NCBI GenBank assembly: GCA_017743275.1
Contig: JAGHZG010000095.1
Span: 1-6,543 of the forward strand
Direction of reading: 5' to 3'
Length of the DNA stretch: 6,543 nucleotides
From: Chloroflexota bacterium
Lineage (GTDB): Bacteria > Chloroflexota > Anaerolineae > B4-G1 > DUEL01
Shown here: positions 1 through 6,543 of the stretch, one piece after another
Layout: the number at the start of each line of letters is the position of its first letter
Numbering within the stretch: position 1 is the first letter of the stretch
Program-made: the position numbers and the translations under genes
The notes under the pieces: model-generated
Seen by the model: only the letters and a program-made list of their open reading frames with translations
The model's database searches: none
Told to the model about the DNA's origin: nothing

Positions 1-310
<310 letters not shown>

Positions 311-319
311 AAAAGAGAT

Positions 320-323
320 GGAG
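320..323 (+). promoter_or_regulatory. Shine-Dalgarno site of the first gene
   Basis: GGAG lies 7 nt before the ATG at 331, which fixes that start. No convincing -35/-10 promoter pair was seen between the repeat array and the gene. Confidence 0.7.
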
Positions 324-330
324 TGGAACG

Positions 331-1725
331 ATGACCACAGACATCTCCCGACAGGTCCTGGCCTTCGCCGCGCTCCGGCTGGAGTCCTGGCTGGAGACGA
401 TGCGCGGGCCCGAAGGCTATGGGGGACCCGTAGTCCACTGGTGGCAAGATAACCTCCTCTACACGGGCCCCGGGCTGGACTGGCGGTACGAGGGGATCAT
501 CCTGGGCTATCTGAACCTGTACCGGGGTACGGGCGACCCGCGCTGGCTGGACCGGGCCCGGCGGGCGGGGGAGGACCTGCTCCGGGGGCAACTCCTCTCC
601 GGCAACTTCCGCGCCTCTTGCTTTGAGGCGAACCCCGATACGGGCGGCACCCCTCACGAGGCGGCCTGCGACGTCGCCCTGCTCCGCCTGGCGCGAGCCC
701 TGCGGAACCAGGGCGACCCGGCCTGGGAGGTTTTCGCGGAGGCCGCCCGGTGCAACCTCTGGGGATACATCCTCTCCGTCCTCTGGGACGAGGACCGTCG
801 GGCCTTCCGCAACCTCCCCGCCGACCCGACCTTCGTCCCCAACAAGGCGGCGACCATTGTGGAGGCCCTGCTGGCCTGGGCCGACCTGACCGGAGAGACG
901 GAGGTCGTGGACCGATACGTCCTCCCGACCCTGGACGGAATTCTGGCCGCGCAGGTCCGGTCTCCGGGTTCCCCGCTGGACGGGGCGATTGATCAGGGAG
1001 TGTGGCGAGAGAAGGGGACAGGGCGGTATTTCCCGTTCTACATCGCCCGATGCGTCCCGGCCCTGTTTCTGGGACACGAACGGACGGGGCGGACCGCGTA
1101 TCAAGACGCAGCCCTGGCGGCGGTCTCCTTCATCTTGCGGTTTCGGTTCCCGGATGGCTCCTTCCCTCAGGTCGTATACCGCGATGGGCGGATGAACCGC
1201 TACCCCCAGTGGGTTGCCGGGGTGGGGGACATCCTGCGGGCGATGGAGGAGGCCCGCCGGTACGGGATGGAGGTCCGCCTGGAACCGACCCAGGCCTGGC
1301 TGCTGCGGGGGGTGCAACTGCACGGCGGGGTCGCCACCGCCCACGGCTTCGGGGCCGTAGAATCCCAGCAGCGTCCGCCGGACCGCCCCGACCTCCGCGA
1401 CCTGCTGCCGGTCTGCGGCTGGGCCGACAAGGCCTTCCGCTACATGACCGGCGCAGTCCATGGAACCCACTATCTGCCCGACCCGCAATCGCCGGTGGAG
1501 GTGGAGATGGACTGCGTCTTTCGGGGAGAACGGTGCCTCTATCAGGAGACGACGGCCGCCATAGAGATTCGCGGCGAGCGGGGCTGGCGCTACCGCTGGG
1601 TGAAGGGCACTCCCTGGGCGGAGGTTGGCCCGTCACCATCTTTCATCGCGGAGAGCGCAGAGAACGCAGAGAAAGGGAAACCACCAAGGAATTTTCGCCG
1701 TCAGGGGTCAGTTGTTAGGGGTTAG
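331..1725 (+). CDS. Putative (alpha/alpha)-barrel protein, glycoside hydrolase/epimerase-like, function unassigned
   Basis: This gene encodes 464 residues with no signal peptide or membrane segment, so it is probably cytoplasmic. I do not recognise a specific family. It is rich in amphipathic helices and aromatic residues, with recurring patterns typical of six-hairpin or alpha/alpha-toroid enzymes: W37-W38-Q-D40 and D50-W-R-Y-E54 near the N-terminus, P108-H-E110 with D114, and F273-P-D-G-S-F-P-Q280 followed by Y-R-D-G286. Such folds occur in glycoside hydrolases, polysaccharide lyases and sugar epimerases, and the neighbouring glycosyltransferase and flippase fit a role in modifying or trimming a glycan; that role is inferred. 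The ATG at 331 is supported by GGAG 7 nt upstream. The tail is odd: from about residue 437 the frame enters simple repeat DNA (A440-E-S-A-E-N-A-E-K) and stops by chance in an inverted repeat at 1723-1725. The native C-terminus was therefore probably replaced or extended. The next gene follows after 86 bp. Confidence 0.78.
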   Translation: MTTDISRQVLAFAALRLESWLETMRGPEGYGGPVVHWWQDNLLYTGPGLDWRYEGIILGYLNLYRGTGDPRWLDRARRAGEDLLRGQLLSGNFRASCFEANPDTGGTPHEAACDVALLRLARALRNQGDPAWEVFAEAARCNLWGYILSVLWDEDRRAFRNLPADPTFVPNKAATIVEALLAWADLTGETEVVDRYVLPTLDGILAAQVRSPGSPLDGAIDQGVWREKGTGRYFPFYIARCVPALFLGHERTGRTAYQDAALAAVSFILRFRFPDGSFPQVVYRDGRMNRYPQWVAGVGDILRAMEEARRYGMEVRLEPTQAWLLRGVQLHGGVATAHGFGAVESQQRPPDRPDLRDLLPVCGWADKAFRYMTGAVHGTHYLPDPQSPVEVEMDCVFRGERCLYQETTAAIEIRGERGWRYRWVKGTPWAEVGPSPSFIAESAENAEKGKPPRNFRRQGSVVRG

Positions 1726-1823
1726 TCTGTTTTCTATAACCCCTGACCCCTGACTGTTACACTTGGTGTCCTTCGTGCGCCTTTTGTGACCTTTGTGGTA
1801 GGCCATTACGGATGAACACGGAT
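1640..1823. repeat. Composite intergenic repeat: 9-bp array, inverted repeat, 10-bp arrays
   Basis: Three 9-bp units with consensus CGCAGAGAA run from 1647 to 1673. Next comes a TCAGGGGTCA-type inverted repeat (1701-1753). Four roughly 10-bp units of pattern CTT-n-GTG-n-n-C follow at 1761-1800, and then two ACGGAT copies 10 bp apart at 1808-1813 and 1818-1823. The composition is much more A/T-rich and simple than the flanking genes. Similar GGGGTCAGGGGT and ACGAAGGACACGAAGG-like strings are, from general knowledge, scattered through spacers of several environmental bacterial lineages. The segment overlaps the 3' end of the first gene and the 5' end of the second, so it appears to have expanded or inserted at their boundary. 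Confidence 0.8.
1701..1753. repeat. Inverted repeat with 17-bp interrupted stem
   Basis: TCAGGGGTCA at 1701-1710 pairs with TGACCCCTGA at 1744-1753, and GGGGTTA at 1718-1724 pairs with TAACCCC at 1737-1743. The left arm has a 7-nt bulge at 1711-1717, and the loop is 12 nt (1725-1736). The stop codon of the first gene (1723-1725) lies inside the left arm. There is no T-tract after the right arm, so a rho-independent terminator is unlikely, although the hairpin could slow polymerase or protect an mRNA end. Confidence 0.85.
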
Positions 1824-2822
1824 TTGGCCCCGTTTGGTGATTCTGCTCCCCGGGTCAGCATCCTTCTGCCGGCCTGGAACGAGGCGGAGTACATTCAGGA
1901 GTGCCTGGCGTCCATCCGCCGTCTGCGCTATCCGGATGTGGAACTGGTCCTCTGCGCCGGCGGGTCCGATGGCACGCTGGAGCGGGCCCGGCGCGCGGCG
2001 CCGCCCGGCGCGGTGATCCTGGAACAACGGCCCGGCGAGGGCAAACAGCGGGCCCTGCAGCGCTGCCTGGAGCGGGCCACGGGCGATGTCATCTTCCTGA
2101 CCGACGCCGACTGCGTGCTGGACGACGAAACCTTTGAACGGACCCTCTCCCCCATTCTGCGGGGCGAGGAGGTGGCGACCACGGGCTCCCGTCGGCCTCT
2201 GGAGAGTCAGCGGGACCACCCGCTGGTCGCGTACCAGTGGTCCCACCATCTCTGGATGCAGCGGACGATGCCCCAGTACGTGGAGACTCTGGACGGCGTC
2301 AACGCGGCGGTTCGCCGGGACGTGCTGGAGGAGGTGGGAGGTTTTCGTGTGCCGGCGCCCATCGGCACCGACTACATGCTCTCCCGCCAACTGCGGGGCG
2401 CCGGATACCGCATCCGCTTCGTCCCGGAGAGCCAGGTGCAGACGGCGTACTGCACAACCCTGGCGGAGTACGTGCGCCAGCGTTCCCGCTGGTTCCGCAA
2501 CCGCTTCCTCTACGGCCTGCACTACCGGAACTGGCGGGAGGTGGGAGGTCATCTCTGGGCGGCGCTGACCGGGCTGGGTATGCTGGCGGTCCCGCTGACC
2601 GGCGGCCTGGGAAGCCGTCTGCTCTGGGGCCTGTGGCTGGCGGCGCTGGGGTACCTGGTCCTCAGCCAGGTCCGTTTCACCCTGCGGGCCCGAAGAGAGG
2701 GGTTGCGCCTTCCCCACCCATGGCAGTATGGACTGTTTCTGGCGTACATGGTCGTCGGTTGGGCGGCCAGCGGGTGGGGCCTGGTGGAGTCCCTGCTCCC
2801 CGGGCGGCGGTGGAGATGGTGA
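1812..2822 (+). CDS. Membrane-anchored family 2 glycosyltransferase
   Basis: This gene encodes a 336-residue inverting GT-A glycosyltransferase of the GT2 type, transferring a sugar from a nucleotide-sugar on the cytoplasmic face of the membrane. The Rossmann-like start V15-S-I-L-L-P-A-W-N-E24 is followed by the metal-binding T-D98-A-D100-C motif, G-T-D187 at the usual catalytic-base position, and Q223-R-S-R-W227, the QxxRW signature of processive synthase-like members. The C-terminus has about three membrane segments (roughly 246-263, 268-285 and 310-328), which place it at the membrane. Its acceptor and donor cannot be read from the sequence. The ATG at 1812 sits inside a short repeat and has no good ribosome site (only a weak TAGG about 9 nt upstream), and no other in-frame start precedes V15, so this start is the best available but not certain. 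The stop directly abuts the GTG of the flippase gene, so the two are very likely co-transcribed and translationally coupled. Confidence 0.93.
   Translation: MNTDLAPFGDSAPRVSILLPAWNEAEYIQECLASIRRLRYPDVELVLCAGGSDGTLERARRAAPPGAVILEQRPGEGKQRALQRCLERATGDVIFLTDADCVLDDETFERTLSPILRGEEVATTGSRRPLESQRDHPLVAYQWSHHLWMQRTMPQYVETLDGVNAAVRRDVLEEVGGFRVPAPIGTDYMLSRQLRGAGYRIRFVPESQVQTAYCTTLAEYVRQRSRWFRNRFLYGLHYRNWREVGGHLWAALTGLGMLAVPLTGGLGSRLLWGLWLAALGYLVLSQVRFTLRARREGLRLPHPWQYGLFLAYMVVGWAASGWGLVESLLPGRRWRW
2812..2815 (+). promoter_or_regulatory. Shine-Dalgarno site of the flippase gene
   Basis: GGAG inside the last codons of the glycosyltransferase gene lies 7 nt before GTG 2823, the same spacing as for the first gene. 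It supports a GTG start directly after the TGA at 2820-2822. Confidence 0.7.
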
Positions 2823-5800
2823 GTGAAACCTCTGCACCATCCAGGCCAGCGGGGACTTCTGCGGAATATATTCTGGCTGCTGGTGGGAAACCTGGCTGCC
2901 CAGGCCCTGGCCGCCGGGATGGGCCTGCTCCTGGCCCGAGGGGTTGGGCCGGACGGATATGGCCTCTACGCGACCGCGTTCTCCCTCGCTATGGCCTTCA
3001 CCTACACCGCGCTGATGGGATTGGATAGCATCGTGCCCCGGGAGGTTGCTCAGAATCCCCACGCGGCCGGACGCGTTGCCCTCAGCGCTCTCTACCCCGC
3101 CCTGCTCTGGTTCCCCGGGCTGGTCCTGCTCATCCTCGGCGCGGGCTGGGCCCTGGGGTATCCCACCGACGTCCGCGCGCTCCTGCTTCCGGCGGCCCTC
3201 ATCACAGCACTCCGGGGACTGGTCAATCTTCTGCGGTCGGTGTTGCGCGGGCTGGAGCGGATGGACCTGGATGCGGCGGTTCAGACCATAGAGAACGGTC
3301 TGGCATTGTTCGGCGTCGGGGTGGTCCTTCTTCTCTCCCCCTCGGTTCTTGGGGCTGCCGTCGCTATCCTGACCGCCGAGGTTCTCGCGCTGCTCCTATC
3401 TGGATTCTGGACGGGGCGGTTGACCCGTCCGCGCGGCGGAGAATTTCGTTTGGCGAAGGAGATGGTTCTGGCCGCTCTCCCCATCGGGCTGACCTTCACC
3501 CTTATCGGGCTGAACCTGCGGCTGGACATCCTGCTTCTCTCCCTTTTCCGGCCCGCGGGGGAGGTGGGGTTCTACAGTGCCGCCGTCAGCCTGATGATGC
3601 TGGCCCGGTCTGTCAGCCTGATGGCGGCCGCGTTCCTGCCCCGTCTCTCCGCCCTGGACCGGAGGGATGAGGAGGCCTTCGCCCGACTGCGCGACCAGGG
3701 CCTGCAGTGGATTCTGGTCCCCGGCCTGGCGATCGGAGTGGCGATGGGACTTCTATCTCCCTTCTTAATGGGATTTCTCTACGGTGCTCCTTTCCTGCCC
3801 GCCGCCCCAGCCTTGCGGATTCTGGGTGGAGCGAGCATCGCGATGTTCCTCAACACCTACTTCTGGCAGGTGTTGATCGCCCGGGGGGAACAGGGAACGA
3901 TTGCCCGGATCACGGCGGGCAGTCTGGTGCTCTCATCCGGGATTGCGCTGGCACTGATCCCTCAGTGGGGAGCCCTCGGAGCGGCCATCGCGGCCCTGGG
4001 CAGGGAGACGATGCAGGCGGTTCTCCTGGGCTGGAGTGTTCTGGTCCGGCCGCCGGGGACGATTCGGAGGAGGACCTGGGCCGCCTTCCTGGGAGCGGCG
4101 GCCGCGATGGCCCTGTTCCTCTGGCCCGTTCGGGAAACGACAGGTCCCAGCGCCCTTGCCTGCGGGGCCCTGGGGCTCTCCGCGTACTTCGTTGTTCTGG
4201 CATGGGGTGGGGTTATCCCGATAGACGGGTTGCGCCAGATGTGGCGATCCCTGCGATACTGGCTCCGGAAACTCGGGGGATGGGCCGCAGCGGCCTGGGT
4301 GGTGGCCGCTCTGGCCCTGATGCCCGGACCGACCCGCGCGCAGGCGGGTATCCCCGTCTTCGGCGTCGCCCAGTCCGACCTGAACGGCGATGGCCAGCCG
4401 GATATGACCGTCGTGGAATGTGCTTTCGCTTCCCCTCGCGACCGCATCCTGATCGTGGACCGCGCCGGGGATATGGGGACGGGATCCGACGTCCTGGCCG
4501 TCGCCGACTTCCGCGACGACGTCTGGATTTTTGACGTCGGGGCCGACGGGACGGCCCAACTCATTCTGATGTTTTCTCAGGATGGGGACCGCCGGATAGC
4601 GGACCTGTACGATGACCGGGACGACGACGGGCAGGTCTCCTACCGCGCCCGCTACCGCGCGGTGGAGGTCACCGAGTCCCCCCACTGGCACGTCCGGGCC
4701 ATCGCCCGTTCCGACTGGTTGCTCCCCGACGGGCGAGTGAACCCATCCCTGGTCTTCCACATAGACGGCTACATCCTGCGCTACCTGGAGTGGGGGGAGG
4801 CCGCTCCGGCCCCCGGGTGGGCCCGCCGGGGCGCCACCACCGACGGCGGGGTAGACTGGGAACTGGAAGTGGTGGACGCCAATGGCGACGGCGTCGCCGA
4901 CTACCAACTCCAGCGGATTCTGGCCCTCTCCCCGCCGGACGCCAACATCTTCCGGTCCACCCTGTACGTGAACCGGAGGCCCCGTCAGCCCGAGCCGTAC
5001 CTGGAGGCCCTCTTCTGGCCCCTTTTGGTGGGCCGGCACAACTACGAGGCGTACAACTACTTTGACCGCCCGCCCGCCATCGCGGTGGATTGGGCCCGGG
5101 CCCGGATAGACCGGGTGGGCATCCTGGGGTACCCGATAGAACAGGGGTATCACATCAACAGTTGGGCTCGCTGGAAGAAGGGCGAGGTTAACTACGCCAA
5201 CTTTGAGAACCCGATGGCCTACTACGACCTGGCCGGGGACGCCGACGGCCGTCCCGAACTGATGGTCCGCTTTGAGGTCTTCGCCGCCGGAGACTCTTCC
5301 TTCTCCCCGGAGGTGGCGCGGTCCGGCGGGCTCTCCCGGCCCTTTGTGCAGGCGGACTACTCCTGGGACCAGAATAACGACGGGCGCTGGGACTACGAGG
5401 TGAGTGTGGCCGGTTTTCACCCTGTCACCGACGCGGTCGCTTTTCCGGATTTCGCCGTTCGGACGGTCCCCTACGAGCGGGTCCCCGATTGGGTGCTGGA
5501 GCAGGAGTGGGCGGTTGCCACCTTCGTGGCGGCGGAGGAGGGCGGATACTGGAGCAGCGAAGGGATGTGGGATTGGAATGTCAACCGGGGTTTCCGGGAC
5601 GGGAAACTGGTGGAGCCTTCCGGCCTGCGGGACCTGTATCTGCTGGGTCTGATCCCCGAACCGCCGCTGGAGAACTACGCCGACATCCGCCGGGGGATGC
5701 GGGGGGAGTACGCGACGGAAGGGGTGGGCCGTCCGACGCTGTACTGGAGTCCGGTGGACGGCCGCCTGCATCTGCGGGGCGCGCAGGGGGGCGTCTGGAA

Positions 5801-6543
5801 CGTGGACGGGCGAACCGTCGTCCGCTATGCGGACCGGAACCGGGACGGATATCTGGACCAGTGGCAGGTCCAGATGCCGGATGGGGCAATGCGGCAACTG
5901 AACGTCCTCTCGGGGTTTCTCCTGTACACCGGGGATGGGGAGGTCATCCTCAAACGGGCAGACGTGGCGCTGGCGGCGTTTTCCGTCCAGCCGCCCCGTA
6001 ACCGGTCCGAATGGCAGGCCCTGCAGCAGCGTCTGGAGGCGCTCCCGGCGCCAGTGCCCGCCGATGACCTGAAGGGCGTCCTGGCCCGGTGGGAGGGCCC
6101 CGAAACGCGCATCGCCGGGGCGACGGTCCGGGACCCGCAGGTCACCCATCGGGGGTTTCGTTTCATCCTGGAGGTGGGCCCGGGCGCGCGGGTCCTCTCC
6201 GGCGGGGTGGAGGGGTTCTCCCCGCCCTCGGCTCCCGGAGCCTACCGGGTCGCATGGGAGGCGGAGCGCTGGTCTGTGCGCCCGCTGACTCCGGCGGCGC
6301 CGGGCCTGGTGGCCCTGGAGGTGGAGGCAGGTCGGGAGGGGGAGGAGGCGACGGTCCGGGCCGTCCTGCGGAACTTCGGCCTGGAGGACATCCGCGAGTT
6401 CCCTCTCTGCGCGCGGCTGGAAGGGCCCACGGGCGCCGGGCCGGTCCTCACGGCCACCCTCTCCGTCCTTCCGGGCGAGGGAGAGCGGGAAGTGCTCTGG
6501 GGATGGCGTCCATCGGCGGCGGGAACGTGGAGGGTATCCGTCC
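2823..6543 (+). CDS. MOP/Wzx-type polysaccharide flippase fused to a large Ca-loop ectodomain (3' end beyond window)
   Basis: The frame opens with GTG 2823 and I find no stop through the last full codon, giving at least 1240 residues. Residues 1-470 look like a polysaccharide exporter of the MOP/Wzx superfamily. The N-terminal pattern N15-I-F-W-L-L-V-G-N23, then R39-G-V-G-P-D-G-Y-G47, is typical, and I count about 14 hydrophobic segments, consistent with N- and C-ends inside. Its role would be to flip a lipid-linked glycan across the membrane. Residues 473-508 then form a basic-hydrophobic-A-Q-A segment like a signal peptide, here a fifteenth membrane pass that would place everything after it outside. 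Residues 509-1240 are hydrophilic and aromatic-rich, with six D-x-[ND]-x-D-G motifs (from D519, D600, D685, D806, D849 and D1004). A CARDB-like beta domain starts near 1162 and is cut by the window. Typical flippases are about 420-520 residues, so the extension is unusual. The alternative is two genes, the second starting at ATG 4239, but that codon has no ribosome site and no stop separates the halves. Confidence 0.85.
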   Translation, partial: MKPLHHPGQRGLLRNIFWLLVGNLAAQALAAGMGLLLARGVGPDGYGLYATAFSLAMAFTYTALMGLDSIVPREVAQNPHAAGRVALSALYPALLWFPGLVLLILGAGWALGYPTDVRALLLPAALITALRGLVNLLRSVLRGLERMDLDAAVQTIENGLALFGVGVVLLLSPSVLGAAVAILTAEVLALLLSGFWTGRLTRPRGGEFRLAKEMVLAALPIGLTFTLIGLNLRLDILLLSLFRPAGEVGFYSAAVSLMMLARSVSLMAAAFLPRLSALDRRDEEAFARLRDQGLQWILVPGLAIGVAMGLLSPFLMGFLYGAPFLPAAPALRILGGASIAMFLNTYFWQVLIARGEQGTIARITAGSLVLSSGIALALIPQWGALGAAIAALGRETMQAVLLGWSVLVRPPGTIRRRTWAAFLGAAAAMALFLWPVRETTGPSALACGALGLSAYFVVLAWGGVIPIDGLRQMWRSLRYWLRKLGGWAAAAWVVAALALMPGPTRAQAGIPVFGVAQSDLNGDGQPDMTVVECAFASPRDRILIVDRAGDMGTGSDVLAVADFRDDVWIFDVGADGTAQLILMFSQDGDRRIADLYDDRDDDGQVSYRARYRAVEVTESPHWHVRAIARSDWLLPDGRVNPSLVFHIDGYILRYLEWGEAAPAPGWARRGATTDGGVDWELEVVDANGDGVADYQLQRILALSPPDANIFRSTLYVNRRPRQPEPYLEALFWPLLVGRHNYEAYNYFDRPPAIAVDWARARIDRVGILGYPIEQGYHINSWARWKKGEVNYANFENPMAYYDLAGDADGRPELMVRFEVFAAGDSSFSPEVARSGGLSRPFVQADYSWDQNNDGRWDYEVSVAGFHPVTDAVAFPDFAVRTVPYERVPDWVLEQEWAVATFVAAEEGGYWSSEGMWDWNVNRGFRDGKLVEPSGLRDLYLLGLIPEPPLENYADIRRGMRGEYATEGVGRPTLYWSPVDGRLHLRGAQGGVWNVDGRTVVRYADRNRDGYLDQWQVQMPDGAMRQLNVLSGFLLYTGDGEVILKRADVALAAFSVQPPRNRSEWQALQQRLEALPAPVPADDLKGVLARWEGPETRIAGATVRDPQVTHRGFRFILEVGPGARVLSGGVEGFSPPSAPGAYRVAWEAERWSVRPLTPAAPGLVALEVEAGREGEEATVRAVLRNFGLEDIREFPLCARLEGPTGAGPVLTATLSVLPGEGEREVLWGWRPSAAGTWRVSV
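4239..4346 (+). other. Signal-peptide-like hinge between flippase and ectodomain
   Basis: Codons 473-508 of the long frame read as a classic secretion signal. A basic stretch (M473-W-R-S-L-R-Y-W-L-R-K483) is followed by an Ala/Val/Leu core (about 487-500), a P-G-P turn, and A506-Q-A508 before G509, matching the -3/-1 Ala rule for signal peptidase I. Within the fusion it can serve as the last membrane span, and it might also be cut to release the ectodomain. M473 is the obvious start if the second half is really its own gene. The preceding 30 nt contain no GGAG-like site, unlike the first and third genes. Confidence 0.7.
4377..5858 (+). other. Region of six calcium-loop-like motifs in the ectodomain
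   Basis: Six acidic loops of the form D-x-[ND]-x-D-G-x-x-[DE] occur at D519-L-N-G-D-G-Q-P-D527, D598-R-D-D-D-G603, D685-A-N-G-D-G-V-A-D693, D802-L-A-G-D-A-D-G809, D849-Q-N-N-D-G-R-W-D857 and D1004-R-N-R-D-G-Y-L-D1012. Most are followed at once by alternating hydrophobic residues, as in a beta-strand. This resembles the calcium loops of dockerin, thrombospondin type 3 and FG-GAP/VCBS-type repeats. Their irregular spacing (roughly 50-155 residues) suggests separate modules, not one tight tandem repeat. Calcium binding is inferred from motif resemblance only. Confidence 0.65.
6306..6543 (+). other. CARDB/Ig-like beta domain, truncated by window end
   Basis: From about residue 1162 the pattern is L-V-A-L-E-V, then E-G-E-E-A-T-V-R-A-V-L-R-N-F-G, and later L-P-G-E-G-E-R-E-V-L-W-G-W with A-A-G-T-W-R-V-S-V. 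This matches the general layout of bacterial CARDB-type adhesion domains, which carry a hydrophobic strand, an R-N-x-G turn, an L-x-x-G-E strand and a final G-T-Y/W-x-V strand. Only one such domain is visible, and more may follow outside the window. Confidence 0.5.

Noticed and set aside
1701..1760. Rho-independent terminator
   Set aside because: The stem is convincing, but no T-run follows the right arm (the sequence after it is CTGTTACACTTGG).
1640..1823. Insertion sequence or transposase remnant
   Set aside because: No coding trace of a transposase and no target-site duplication were seen; the segment consists of short simple repeats.
2237..3028. Plus-strand open frame of 263 codons spanning the glycosyltransferase-flippase junction
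   Set aside because: It is out of phase with both real genes, with Gly/Pro/Arg-rich composition and no motif.
1806..3062. Minus-strand open frame of 418 codons
   Set aside because: It is antisense to the glycosyltransferase and the flippase start, with low-complexity Gln/Pro/Gly/His-rich composition. The plus-strand frames carry clear motifs.
3707..4534. Plus-strand open frame of 275 codons in another phase
   Set aside because: It is an Arg/Gly/Pro-rich shadow frame overlapping the end of the flippase and the hinge; the main frame explains this region.
3933..6149. Minus-strand open frame of 738 codons
   Set aside because: It is long but antisense to the continuous flippase-ectodomain frame. 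Its translation is Pro/Val/Gly/His-rich with no recognisable fold, and the plus strand has membrane segments and D-x-N-x-D-G motifs.

Overview
This is a high-GC bacterial window with strong G/C preference at third codon positions and both ATG and GTG starts. It holds three consecutive plus-strand genes that look like part of a cell-surface glycan or exopolysaccharide locus. Codon bias, repeat-rich spacers and protein style suggest a Chloroflexota-type organism (Anaerolineae/Thermoflexia-like), but that is inference; no rRNA or taxonomic marker is present.

Layout. Positions 1-310 are a non-coding tandem array of a 126-bp unit with nested hairpins: two near-identical copies, then a third, shortened copy. 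Positions 331-1725 encode a 464-residue protein that looks like an (alpha/alpha)-barrel and has no recognised specific function. Positions 1640-1823 are a mosaic of simple 9-bp and 10-bp repeats around a 17-bp-stem inverted repeat. This mosaic supplies both the last ~25 codons of the first gene and the start codon of the second. Positions 1812-2822 encode a membrane-anchored family 2 glycosyltransferase. Its TGA is followed directly by a GTG start at 2823.

The most notable object is the reading frame from 2823 to the window end. I followed it codon by codon and found no stop in 1240 codons. It begins as a polysaccharide flippase of the MOP/Wzx type (about 14 membrane segments, residues 1-470). 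It continues in frame through a signal-peptide-like segment ending in A-Q-A (residues 473-508) into at least 730 residues of predicted extracytoplasmic protein. That ectodomain carries six Asp/Asn-rich calcium-loop-like motifs and ends in a CARDB-like domain cut by the window edge. It is either an unusual flippase-ectodomain fusion or two genes whose separating stop is missing.

How the genes may work together (inference): the glycosyltransferase builds or extends a lipid-linked or membrane-associated glycan, the flippase half moves it outward, and the ectodomain displays or binds it at the surface. The first protein could modify or trim the glycan. No promoter or classical terminator could be called with confidence.
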